Shown: positions 35,016 through 44,072 of the stretch, piece after piece
Numbering within the stretch: position 1 is the stretch's first letter
Layout of the letters: each line of letters begins with the position of its first letter
DNA from: Spirochaetales bacterium
GTDB taxonomy: Bacteria; Spirochaetota; Spirochaetia; Sphaerochaetales; Sphaerochaetaceae
NCBI GenBank assembly: GCA_028722305.1
Contig: JAQYHB010000042.1
Coordinates: 23,326 to 87,325, forward strand
Length of the DNA: 64,000 nt
Reading direction: 5' to 3'
Translations under genes and position numbers: made by a program
The notes under the pieces: generated by a model
Told to the model about the DNA's origin: nothing
Seen by the model: the letters and a program-made list of their open reading frames with translations, nothing else
Databases searched by the model: none

Positions 35016-35554
35016 AAGGCAGTTCCCTTGGCAGGAATGAAGAGGCGACGGTCCTTGAGGTTAATGCCCTCCCCTTCGAGCAGGGCCACCTTGCGTTCCA
35101 GTCCCCCGGCATAGCCTGTCAGGCTCCCCGAAGAGCCGACGACACGGTGACAGGGGACAATCAGGGAGATGGGGTTGTGGCCTACCGCGTAGCCCACCGC
35201 CTGGCTGGACATGGACTCCCTCCCCAGGCGCTTCGCCACCTTTCGGGCGATTTCCCCGTAGGTGGTCGTCTGCCCGTAGGGAATCTGGAGCATGATGGCG
35301 CTGACGATGCGGGCGAACTCGCTTTCCGGCACGGCAAGAGCCGGACGGAAACCAGGGTCTTTCCCGGAAAAGTAGATGTCCAGCCATCGTTTGGCATCTG
35401 CGAAAACAGGAAGGTCATCCCTCTCCTCCACCTCGTTTCCCAACCCATAGCGGTCATATTTCTGGCCGTCGAACCAAAGGCCTGTCAGCACCTCGCCATC
35501 GCTAGCCAAGGAAATTGCCCCAAGCGGGGACGCATACTTCGCAACATACATCAT
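35012..35554 (-). CDS. ogt: Methylated-DNA--protein-cysteine methyltransferase
   Basis: A 180-residue DNA repair protein that transfers alkyl groups from O6-alkylguanine to its own cysteine. The catalytic motif IVPCHRVVGSSGSLTGYAGG and the helix-turn-helix region IPYGQTTTYGEIAR are intact, with a normal N-terminal domain. The ATG at 35554 is spaced correctly from GGAGGTG; the GTG at 35563 overlaps that site. Followed by the small MGMT-family gene with a four-base overlap. Confidence 0.92.
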   Translation of the reverse strand: MMYVAKYASPLGAISLASDGEVLTGLWFDGQKYDRYGLGNEVEERDDLPVFADAKRWLDIYFSGKDPGFRPALAVPESEFARIVSAIMLQIPYGQTTTYGEIARKVAKRLGRESMSSQAVGYAVGHNPISLIVPCHRVVGSSGSLTGYAGGLERKVALLEGEGINLKDRRLFIPAKGTAL

Positions 35555-35559
35555 GCCAC

Positions 35560-36195
35560 TCACCTCCGTTGCAGCAGAGGCTGCAGGGTGACGACACCTT
35601 CGGGAATGGTGTCCTTTGTGAAGGTCATCGAGCTTTCCCCACGCTCATCAATTCCTCCGAAAATCTCGCGAATCTGGGAGATGTCGGAAAGGACGTCATA
35701 ATCCTGTTTTCCAGTACGGAAGTGCATCAGGATCGACAAAGGCGCGCCTACCTTCTTGATGAGTTCCTTCGCCTGCTGGGGACCGATGGTGAAGAAGCCT
35801 CCGCAGGGAACGAAAAGAACCTGGGCACGGCACAAGACTTCATACTCAGACGGAGTCGGCAACCTGCCATAGTCGCCCAGATGGGCTAGCGTGACATTGC
35901 CGCAGGTGATCAAAGTCACTTGGCTCATGCCACGCTTCTGTCCGCCCACCCCGTCGTGGGGCACCTCCATGCGGGTCACAGGGAAAGGGTCCCGGCTTCC
36001 CGTCACCTTGACCAGGTTCCTTGCGTTGTGGTCGGCGTGAGCGTGCGAGCAGTAGCAGGCGTCCACCTCGATACCCTCAGGAAGTTCCAGGCCAGGGACC
36101 GATTCACGCTGATAGGGGTCGAAAAGCACGCTCCTCCCGCGGAAGGAGACCTGGAAACAGGAATGCCCGTAATAGGTAATCGTCATCTCGTCCAT
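35560..36195 (-). CDS. UlaG-like MBL-fold metal-dependent hydrolase
   Basis: A 211-residue MBL-fold protein with the first metal motif CSHAHADHNARN (HxHxDH), a VTLAHLGD motif carrying a later His/Asp ligand, and the N-terminus ITYYGHSCFQVSFRGRSVLFDPY typical of UlaG-like hydrolases. A GAGG site precedes the start. First gene of a leftward run with ogt and the small MGMT-family gene; the link to DNA repair is unproven. Confidence 0.85.
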   Translation of the reverse strand: MDEMTITYYGHSCFQVSFRGRSVLFDPYQRESVPGLELPEGIEVDACYCSHAHADHNARNLVKVTGSRDPFPVTRMEVPHDGVGGQKRGMSQVTLITCGNVTLAHLGDYGRLPTPSEYEVLCRAQVLFVPCGGFFTIGPQQAKELIKKVGAPLSILMHFRTGKQDYDVLSDISQIREIFGGIDERGESSMTFTKDTIPEGVVTLQPLLQRR

Positions 36196-36246
36196 CGTTG
36201 CACCTCGCCCCTATTATACACCGGACGGCCGACAAGCACCTGGAGT

Positions 36247-37425
36247 TTACCGGTACTTCTCCTGATAGAGCCCGACTCCTTTGCGTAGCCGCTCAAGGCC
36301 CTCCTCGACCACGGCCCGCGGGCAGGCGACGTTCATGCGCACAAAGCCTTCTCCCCCCTTGCCGTACTGCGGGCCGTCGCTGAGGAACAGGCCTGTCTTC
36401 TCGCGCAGGAAGGTGGCAAAGCCCTTGCCTTGGCACGGCAGCTGGCGAATGTCGATCCAGACCAGATAGGTGGCGTTTTCGGGAACCACCCTTAACGCGG
36501 GAAGGTTCTGCGCGACAAAAGAAGCCACCAGCTGCTTGTTCGTGTACAGATAGTGGCGCAAGGCGTCGAGCCACGGTCCCCCCTGGGTAAAGGCGGCTAC
36601 CGCCATCTCCACCGCGAACGAGTTCGGCTCCGCCACCTCGTCGGTGTTCAGGCCGCGCCAGACCTTGTGGCGGAGATTCTCGTTGGGGACGAAGACCGCC
36701 GCGCTGTGGATGCCGGCGACGTTGAACGCCTTGCTGGGGCTGACGCAGGTGACGCTGTTTTGCCGTGCCAGATCGCTGACGCTGGCGAACGGAACGTAGG
36801 TTGTACCCGGGTCGGTCAAATCGCAGTGGATCTCGTCGCTGACGACAGTGACCCCGTACCGGGCGCACAGTCCGGCCAGTCTTGCCAGCTCTTCCCTCGT
36901 CCAGATCTTTCCGCCGGGGTTTTGTGGATTGCAGAGCAACAACAACGTAGCCTGTGGGTCGGACAGTTTTTCCTCCAAGTCGTTCCAGTCGATCATGTAT
37001 CCCTCAGCGGCCAGTTTCAGAGGGCTCTCCAGAGGAACACGGCCATTGTTCAGTATCGAGTTGAAGAAGATGTTGTAGACGGGCGTCATCACCACCACTT
37101 TCTCGGCGGGGGTCGTCAGCTTCCGGACCAGCGAGGAAATGGCGGGAACCACGCCGGTGGAGAATATCAGCCAATCCTTCTCGATGATAAAACCATGGCG
37201 GATCTTCCACCACCCGATATAGGCGTCATACCACTCGTCCGGGACGATCGAGTACCCGAAGACCCCGTGCGCCACCCGCTCGGCGAGCGCCTGTCGGATC
37301 TCCGGGGCAGTCCTGAAGTCCATGTCGGCCACCCACATGGGAAGCTCGCCCTCGCGCACATCCCACTTGTCGGAATGGGAATGCCTGCGGTCGACGATCT
37401 CGTCGAAGTCGTATGGGCCCCTCAT
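36247..37425 (-). CDS. PatB/MalY-type PLP-dependent cystathionine beta-lyase
   Basis: A 392-residue fold-type I aminotransferase-like enzyme. N-terminal MRGPYDFDEIVDRRHSHSDKWD and MWVADMDFRTAPEI are MalY/PatB signatures. The PLP lysine is in SPSKAFNVAGIHSA, and the CNPQNPGGKIW and VVSDEIHCDL motifs are present. It should release homocysteine, pyruvate and ammonia from cystathionine. The start at 37425 overlaps the DUF3737 stop by four bases; the longer in-frame frame is a shadow of that gene. Confidence 0.92.
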   Translation of the reverse strand: MRGPYDFDEIVDRRHSHSDKWDVREGELPMWVADMDFRTAPEIRQALAERVAHGVFGYSIVPDEWYDAYIGWWKIRHGFIIEKDWLIFSTGVVPAISSLVRKLTTPAEKVVVMTPVYNIFFNSILNNGRVPLESPLKLAAEGYMIDWNDLEEKLSDPQATLLLLCNPQNPGGKIWTREELARLAGLCARYGVTVVSDEIHCDLTDPGTTYVPFASVSDLARQNSVTCVSPSKAFNVAGIHSAAVFVPNENLRHKVWRGLNTDEVAEPNSFAVEMAVAAFTQGGPWLDALRHYLYTNKQLVASFVAQNLPALRVVPENATYLVWIDIRQLPCQGKGFATFLREKTGLFLSDGPQYGKGGEGFVRMNVACPRAVVEEGLERLRKGVGLYQEKYR

Positions 37426-38336
37426 GCTTCTGCCTGCCTGGTCATCTGCAGGTGCTTGTGCTCGCCAGCCTCGACCACAATCTTGGTCTTGGAGACATCG
37501 CAGTTGTCCTTCTCGATGATGGACTGTCCGATTTCCTTGGCGCGGATGGTGCCGCTGCCGGGGTTCAGGATGGAATCGACACGGTTCGTCACCTCGACAT
37601 CCATGTTCTCGCTGTACTCGAAGGCGTAGTTGGTGTTGACCAGCTTGCAGTTCACCATCTTCAGGTTTTCGATGTAGTCCAGCCCCTGGTTGCTCTCGAT
37701 GGTGCAGTTCACCAAGGTCAGGTTCTTGGTATTCCAGGCAAGATACTCGCCGGAGATGTAGGAGTCGTACACGGTGACGTTCTCGCAGTTCCAGAAGCAG
37801 TCCTTGGTAATCAGCTTGCAGCCACGGAGCGTGATGTTCCTGCCGCCATCGAAGGCGTAGTTGCCATAAATCTCCAGGTTGCTGGCGGTGATGTTCTGGC
37901 TGTTCATGCCAAAATAGTCGCCACGGACCACCACATGGTCCAGGTGGATGCCATTGCACATCCAGAAGGTTTCCTGCGCATTGGGAATCGTGACGTTCTT
38001 CAGGGTGATGTCATTGCAACGGCGGAAGTTCTTCGGAGCGCCGATCATGCTGTCCTCGACCGTCATATGGTTGGTGTACCAGACCCCGCTGCGCCCCATC
38101 TCCTGCCAGACGCAGTCCTTCACATAGACGTTCTCCGAGTACCAGAGCGGGTACTTCCACTGGAACTCACAGCCGTAGAGCTTTACGTTCCGGCTTTCCT
38201 TCAGCGGCGACTCGCCGTCGTGGAACACCGTGTCGTGGATTTCCAGGTTCTCGCCACGGTACAGCGCCCGTTCCCCGCTCAGGCTCTCCTGCACGATCTT
38301 CTCGTTCGAACGTCTTGCCGGATTGAATCTCTCCAT
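37422..38336 (-). CDS. DUF3737 family beta-helix-like protein
   Basis: A 304-residue protein built of repeated short units with polar turns (for example NVKLYGCEFQ, NVYVKDCVWQ, NITLKNVTIPN, NVTVYDSYISG), which would coil into a right-handed beta-helix. It matches DUF3737, of unknown function. GAGGAG lies nine bases before the ATG at 38336, which fits family starts (MERFNPARRSNEK). Co-transcribed with the PatB-like lyase. Confidence 0.85.
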   Translation of the reverse strand: MERFNPARRSNEKIVQESLSGERALYRGENLEIHDTVFHDGESPLKESRNVKLYGCEFQWKYPLWYSENVYVKDCVWQEMGRSGVWYTNHMTVEDSMIGAPKNFRRCNDITLKNVTIPNAQETFWMCNGIHLDHVVVRGDYFGMNSQNITASNLEIYGNYAFDGGRNITLRGCKLITKDCFWNCENVTVYDSYISGEYLAWNTKNLTLVNCTIESNQGLDYIENLKMVNCKLVNTNYAFEYSENMDVEVTNRVDSILNPGSGTIRAKEIGQSIIEKDNCDVSKTKIVVEAGEHKHLQMTRQAEA

Positions 38337-38615
38337 ATCTGCGCTCCTCACATCGTAACTGGCAATGGTATGCCGGATCATGGGAGCAAGCCCCCAAAAG
38401 CTGCCGGCCCACGAAAGATAATCATTTTTGTAACATTTTACAAATGGAACCTTTTGCCCTTTTGGCGTCAGGCATGCCACCCATCCAACATACACAGAAA
38501 AGGGAAAGCGGGAAACAACCCCATCCCCGCTTTCCCTGAGTTCCTTCCTTTCAGAGCCGGGTTGCAATGCTTCGTTTCCGTATCGTGCCGTCATGGCAGC
38601 CCGTTACGGGACCGG

Positions 38616-41141
38616 TCAGAGAAACCGGCCGGTCAGGCTCTCCCTGGCCCCTCGGATCTGCTCGACCGTCCCCGACGCGACCACACGGCCGCCCTCCAGC
38701 CCGCCGCCGGGCCCCATGTCGACGATGTAGTCGGCGTTCCGGATCACATCCAGGTCATGCTCGATGACGATGACGGTGGCGCCGTAGACGATCAAGCCTT
38801 GGAACACCTCCAGCAGGGTCTCGACATCCTTGGGGTGCAGGCCGATGGTGGGCTCGTCAAAGACGAAGACCGAGTCTTCCTGTCCGCGGCCCATCTCGCT
38901 GGCCAGCTTCAGGCGCTGGGCTTCCCCGCCGGAGAGCCCAGGGGTCTCCTCTCCCAAGGTCAGGTACCCGAGTCCGAGGTCATGCAACACCTGCAGCCGT
39001 TTCTGCAACAGGGGAAGCCCCTTGCAAGAGGCAAGCACCTCGTCCACGCTCATGTTCATCAGTTGCGGCAAGCTGTACGGTTTCCCATTTTTCGGCTTCC
39101 ACACCACGTCGGAGGCTTCTTTCCCATACCGGGAGCCATGGCAGTCCGGACAGGTGATGTCGACATCGGGAAGGAACTGCACATCCAGCGAGATCTGACC
39201 AGTACCGTCGCAGGTCGGGCAACGGAGCTTTCCCGTGTTGTAGGAGAAATCGCTGTCCTTGTAGCATCGTTCCTTAGCCATTTCCGTCCTGGCGTAGACC
39301 TTGCGGAGCTCGTCGTGCACATCGGCATAGGTGGCCACCGTGGAGCGCACGTTGATGCCAATCGGCGTCGCGTCGATCAGCTTCACCTGACGGATGCCCG
39401 GAGCAATGACGCTCTTCACGTGGGACGGCAATTTCTCGTGCTTGATGGAAGCCTCCAAGGCGGGAATCAGGCTTTCCAGCACCATGGTGGTCTTCCCGCT
39501 TCCCGAAACGCCGGTGACCACCGTCAACCGGCCTATCGGGATGTCCACTTCAAGCGGGTGGACGGTGTGGATCTGGCTGGTGGAAAGGTGGATGGTACCT
39601 TTGAGGAAAAGCTCTTCCATACGCAAAAGAGGGCGCTTCCTAGGATATGTGGCCGGCGCTTCACCGCCCCGCTCCAGTTCCCGGGCGAGATAGGGACCGA
39701 TGACTGACGCAGGATTGCGGGACAGGTCCTTGACCGAGCCTTGGGCAATCACCGTGCCGCCGTTGGCTCCCGCACCTTTGCCCATCTCGACCAGGTGGTC
39801 GCTGTGGACAAGCACCTGGGTGTCATGGTCGACCAGGACCACGGAGTTCCCGTCCTTCACCAAGTCGTCCATCACCCCGACCAAACCCTGCAGATTAAAG
39901 GGATGTAGTCCAATCGATGGCTCATCCAGCACGTACAGCACGCCGGTAGTGCGGTTGCGCACCGCCCGGGCAAGCTGGACGCGCTGCCGTTCCCCGGTAG
40001 AGAGCGTCGAGGACGCGCGGTCGAGCGAGAGGTAGCCGAGACCAAGGTCGATCAGCCGCTTGGCTGTGTCCAAGAAGGACTCACAAATATTGCCCGCCAT
40101 CGGCCTCATCTCTTCGGGCAAGGTTTCAGGTACTCCCTTGACCCAGGAAATCAGGTCCACAAGGGTCATCCGCGATGCCTGGTCAAGACCGATGCCCCGC
40201 AGCCTCGGAGCGCGGGTAGCCTCGGACATCCGCGTGCCGTGGCAGTCAGGGCAGACGTCATCCTTCAGGAAGCGCTCCAACCGTTTCATCCCCTTGTCGT
40301 CCTTGACCTTGGCTAGGGCGTTCTCCACCGTGTAGACGGCATTGTAGTAGGTGAAATCCATTTCGGCGCTTTGCTGGGTTTTGGGATTCACGTAGATGAT
40401 GTGCTTCTTCTCGGCAGGCCCGTGATAGACGATTTCCTTTTCCCTGTCGGTCAGGTCTTTGAAAGGAATGTCGGTCCTGACGCCCATTGCCCTGCAGACA
40501 TCCTTCATCAGCGCCCACATCAGCGAACCCCAGACGACCACCGCCCCTTGGTCAATGGTGAGGTTCTCGTCGGGAACCAGCGCTGTCTCGTCGACGGCAT
40601 GGACCCTTCCGGTGCCGCCACAGGTCGGGCAGGCCCCCCGGGAATTATAGGCCAAGTCCTCGGCTCCCGGTCCATAGAATCTGGCGCCGCAGACGGGACA
40701 GGTGATTTCCTGCATGGTCGCGACGGCGAACGAAGGCGGCACATAGTGGCCGTTCGGGCACCGATGGCTGGCCAAGCGGGAAAACATGAGCCGAAGGCTG
40801 TTGGACAGTTCGGAGAGCGTGCCGAAGGTACTGCGGATGTCGGGGACTCCGGGCCTCTGGTGCAGCGCGAGCGCGGCAGGCACATAGCGCACCTCGTCCA
40901 CGTCGGCGCGCTCGGCCTGCGTCATCCGCCTGCGCGTATAGGTCGAAAGGGATTCCAGATACCGGCGCGAACCCTCCGCATAGAGGACACCAAGCGCGAG
41001 CGAGGATTTCCCGGAGCCAGAGACACCGGCGATACCGACAATCTGGTGAAGAGGGATGTCCACGTCGACATGTTTCAGATTATGGATTCTCGCGCCGCGC
41101 ACCTCGATGTTGGCAGGAATTTTCTTGTCAGACTGAGCCAT
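38616..41141 (-). CDS. UvrA-like excinuclease subunit paralogue (class II UvrA)
   Basis: An 841-residue twin-ABC ATPase. Two Walker A motifs (GVSGSGKSS near residue 40 and GVSGSGKTT past the middle), two signatures (LSTGERQRVQLARA and LSGGEAQRLKLASE), and zinc-finger CxxC pairs (CPVCG, CPTCGGTG, CPTCDGTG, CPDCHGS). It is about 100 residues shorter than housekeeping UvrA. Related proteins in antibiotic producers protect against DNA-binding drugs. The start at 41141 has GGAGGAGG upstream. No uvrB or uvrC nearby. Confidence 0.9.
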   Translation of the reverse strand: MAQSDKKIPANIEVRGARIHNLKHVDVDIPLHQIVGIAGVSGSGKSSLALGVLYAEGSRRYLESLSTYTRRRMTQAERADVDEVRYVPAALALHQRPGVPDIRSTFGTLSELSNSLRLMFSRLASHRCPNGHYVPPSFAVATMQEITCPVCGARFYGPGAEDLAYNSRGACPTCGGTGRVHAVDETALVPDENLTIDQGAVVVWGSLMWALMKDVCRAMGVRTDIPFKDLTDREKEIVYHGPAEKKHIIYVNPKTQQSAEMDFTYYNAVYTVENALAKVKDDKGMKRLERFLKDDVCPDCHGTRMSEATRAPRLRGIGLDQASRMTLVDLISWVKGVPETLPEEMRPMAGNICESFLDTAKRLIDLGLGYLSLDRASSTLSTGERQRVQLARAVRNRTTGVLYVLDEPSIGLHPFNLQGLVGVMDDLVKDGNSVVLVDHDTQVLVHSDHLVEMGKGAGANGGTVIAQGSVKDLSRNPASVIGPYLARELERGGEAPATYPRKRPLLRMEELFLKGTIHLSTSQIHTVHPLEVDIPIGRLTVVTGVSGSGKTTMVLESLIPALEASIKHEKLPSHVKSVIAPGIRQVKLIDATPIGINVRSTVATYADVHDELRKVYARTEMAKERCYKDSDFSYNTGKLRCPTCDGTGQISLDVQFLPDVDITCPDCHGSRYGKEASDVVWKPKNGKPYSLPQLMNMSVDEVLASCKGLPLLQKRLQVLHDLGLGYLTLGEETPGLSGGEAQRLKLASEMGRGQEDSVFVFDEPTIGLHPKDVETLLEVFQGLIVYGATVIVIEHDLDVIRNADYIVDMGPGGGLEGGRVVASGTVEQIRGARESLTGRFL

Positions 41142-41356
41142 AGCCCTCCTCCATGTCTTGCCTGCGATGCCGGACGCAATCGCCTGGCGGCATGGAATAG
41201 GAATACCACCATTGCCTGATGGTGTCCATCGCAGAGCGGGCCTTTTTCCCGATCCTGCGAAAGGACCTGTTGCACCCGACCGGTCCCTCCTTCTGCGGGA
41301 AATCTCTTTTGGAACTTCCTCCAGAGCCCGTGTACATGCCGGAACGCTACAAAACC

Positions 41357-43954
41357 CTATTCGGTCTTTCCCTGCCCGAAAGAATCGGAGACCATCGACC
41401 GCATCGCTGATTCGCTCAGTCCGGACTTGATGGTCACGCCAAGAATCTGGTAGAAATCCGTGCGAGGGACGGGAATCAGCACATGCATGAGCCAGGCGTA
41501 TTTCCCGTTTTCCATCTTGCTCCGGAAATGGCCGGTCAGCATCTGCTCCGCGTTCCCCATCAATCGGTCGCGCAGAGAGACGATGTCCATAAAATCCCGG
41601 TAACGTTTTTGGTCTTCGGGAGTTACAAAATGGCTGATCCACGAATCAACGGTGGACTGGATGCCCTTCACCTTGGCGTTGGGCCCCACCGGCTGTTCCG
41701 CCAAGGAGGACTTCAGGCTGGACACCGAGTCTTCCTTGAGATTGAAAAGCATGATGTCGTTGCAGATGTAGTAGAGATTGCTAAGATACGCCGCGTTCTG
41801 CTGCTGGATATTGTTCCCGTTGATCTGGATGTACTGGATTCCCACTTGATAGATGTAGTGGTTCTGGCAATGGGCCACCACAGAACCGGTAAGCTGCATG
41901 TAGTGGTCTCCAGAGGGATAAGCGGTTATCTGCGGCCCTTCCAACTTCCTTAGTTGCTGGTCGGCGAACTGCCTGTGGAAGGTATGGACAGGACTATTCG
42001 TAGTGTTGAGCTTTTCTTCCCACATCCTGACATCGTCGACATGGTCACGACTCAGCACCGCTCGATACGCGGCATTCGCGAAGAGGATCCGCATCGTAGT
42101 CCCGTCATCCTCCACCACGCACAGGGGCGAGTCGGTCAGATAGTTGATCCTTCCAAGCGCGTCGTAGTAGTCACGCCAGGCAGGCTCCTCAATGGGAATC
42201 CGCTTGTCCTCGCAGTGCGGCTGGATTGCCTTGCTAGGCATAGGCTTTCCGAAGTAATAGCCCTGGATTTTCTCGCAACCGATGCCACGCAGGTACTGGT
42301 ACTGTTCTTCGGTCTCCACCCCTTCAGCCAGGGTCTGGATACCGATGCGCTTCGCCATCCGGACGGCGGATTCGATGATCGTCCTCGCTTTCTCGGAGGA
42401 GGTGGACAGGAAGCTCATGTCGATTTTCAGTACGTCGAAGGAAAAGTCTTTCAAGATTCCCAGCGACGAGTAGCCGATTCCGAAATCGTCCATCCACACA
42501 TGGTATCCGAACTTGTGGAAGTCCTCGATCGCCCTGCCGATGCTCTGCACGTCCTCGATGAAGGCGCTTTCCGTAATCTCGATATTGGCCAACTCCGGAG
42601 AAACGCCGTATTTCCGGGAAAGGCATTCAATCCGTTCCACCAGATCCTCATGCATGAAGTCCTTGCGGGAAAGATTGACCGATACCGGCACGATGGGAAT
42701 CCTCGTCTTGCTCAGTTCCCGGAAGTCCTTGCATACCTGCTCGTACATGTACAGGTCCAACTGGTAGATTTGTCCCGTCTCCTCCAACGCGGGGATGAAG
42801 ATGCCGGGAGAAATGGTCCCGTAGTCCGGGTCGATCCAACGCGTAAGCGCTTCCACGCCACACAAGGTTCTCGCCATGGTATGCACGACCGGCTGGTAGT
42901 AGACACGGATCCAGCCCGCCGCCATCGCGCGAGAGAAATTCTTGATCACGTACGCTCTCAGCGAAGCCTTCTCCTTGATCGCCTTGTCGAAGAACACGTA
43001 GGCGGACTCGATAGTGTTCTGCAGGGAGTTGCTGGCAAGCCTCGCGTAGTCGCACGCGGTCACAAGCGGGACCGTATCCGTGCAATCCACGTAGATGCCC
43101 ACCTTCAAGGAAGGGCTGAATCCATTATGGAACCGCTTGGCTTCCAAAAAAACCTCTTTCAGCCGTTCTTCGATATGGTCCCGGTCCGCGCACACCACAA
43201 AATGGTCGCTCTCGAACCGGGAGGACAGCTCCGCGCCAAAGTGCCGGTGGAGCATCTCGCCCAAGGAACGGAGCAAGGCATCTCCCTCCAAAAAGCCGTA
43301 ACGGCTGTTGAAGGATTTGAGATTGTTGCAATCCAGATACAGGATGACAGGAATCTTGCCCTCTTCCTTCATCTTCTGGATGGTGACAGGAACGTTCTTC
43401 AGAAAACGCGCCATGTTTGGCAGTCCTGTCAAGCTGTCATAGTCCTCGCGTTCGGAGGAAAGGAAAGCTTTCAACGAGACTCCAAGCATGTTTCCCGAAT
43501 CCGTTTCATGGGAAAATGCAGAAGTTTCGTCCGAGTAGGAGATGACCACGAGCCGCTCCTGTCCCACCATGAGGTTGTTCCCGATTGCATGGATGACGTG
43601 GTACTCGTCCTGATACTTGTTCTTGTTCCGGAACATCACGTCGAAGGTCCCACCCCGCGTCGCAAACTGGAAGAAGGCATCGGAAATCCGCTTTGCGTCG
43701 TCCGGAAGAGAATAGCGGTACATGTCGGTCGACATCACCTGCAGCACCTCTTCGGGAGCATCATAGCCAAAGAGCTCCATGAAGGCCTTGGAGAACAACA
43801 GAAGGACCGACTGATTGTCGACAAGCTGGAATATCGCGATAGGAACTGGCAATTCCTGCAAGAAATTCCGAACTTCCGGAGTAAACTGGTACTGCCTCAT
43901 CTGCCAAGACATCTCCTTCCTGTTGCCAGGACTGGCGACTTTTGTTTCAGGCAT
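41357..43954 (-). CDS. PAS / degenerate GGDEF / EAL cyclic-di-GMP phosphodiesterase
   Basis: An 865-residue cytoplasmic protein. Residues about 30-150 are PAS-like. The GGDEF-type domain (165-330) has RFESD at 246-250 where GGDEF is expected, so it cannot make c-di-GMP. The EAL domain (345-590) keeps the catalytic set: EALTRW (368-373), VNLSR, EITES, DDFGIGYSS (489-497), K510 of LKIDMSFL and AEGVETEEQ. A further PAS-like region follows to the end. It should degrade c-di-GMP under sensory control. The start is uncertain between 43954 and Met 19. Confidence 0.9.
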   Translation of the reverse strand: MPETKVASPGNRKEMSWQMRQYQFTPEVRNFLQELPVPIAIFQLVDNQSVLLLFSKAFMELFGYDAPEEVLQVMSTDMYRYSLPDDAKRISDAFFQFATRGGTFDVMFRNKNKYQDEYHVIHAIGNNLMVGQERLVVISYSDETSAFSHETDSGNMLGVSLKAFLSSEREDYDSLTGLPNMARFLKNVPVTIQKMKEEGKIPVILYLDCNNLKSFNSRYGFLEGDALLRSLGEMLHRHFGAELSSRFESDHFVVCADRDHIEERLKEVFLEAKRFHNGFSPSLKVGIYVDCTDTVPLVTACDYARLASNSLQNTIESAYVFFDKAIKEKASLRAYVIKNFSRAMAAGWIRVYYQPVVHTMARTLCGVEALTRWIDPDYGTISPGIFIPALEETGQIYQLDLYMYEQVCKDFRELSKTRIPIVPVSVNLSRKDFMHEDLVERIECLSRKYGVSPELANIEITESAFIEDVQSIGRAIEDFHKFGYHVWMDDFGIGYSSLGILKDFSFDVLKIDMSFLSTSSEKARTIIESAVRMAKRIGIQTLAEGVETEEQYQYLRGIGCEKIQGYYFGKPMPSKAIQPHCEDKRIPIEEPAWRDYYDALGRINYLTDSPLCVVEDDGTTMRILFANAAYRAVLSRDHVDDVRMWEEKLNTTNSPVHTFHRQFADQQLRKLEGPQITAYPSGDHYMQLTGSVVAHCQNHYIYQVGIQYIQINGNNIQQQNAAYLSNLYYICNDIMLFNLKEDSVSSLKSSLAEQPVGPNAKVKGIQSTVDSWISHFVTPEDQKRYRDFMDIVSLRDRLMGNAEQMLTGHFRSKMENGKYAWLMHVLIPVPRTDFYQILGVTIKSGLSESAMRSMVSDSFGQGKTE

Positions 43955-44072
43955 CTGCCTGCTTCAATGTTGCTCTTTTTTCGATGCGCACCGTACTAAG
44001 AATATCACTTTCTTGTGAAGAAACAAATGTCTATCCCGAAAAAAGACCATACATCCCGGCTGATGGAACAGG

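Noticed and set aside
37413..39707. Rightward frame of 764 codons over DUF3737 and UvrA
   Set aside because: It crosses two well-supported leftward genes and their boundary and encodes no recognisable motif.
41954..43999. Rightward frame of 681 codons over the EAL protein
   Set aside because: An antisense shadow: the leftward frame has all EAL catalytic motifs, while this one is His/Arg-rich without structure.
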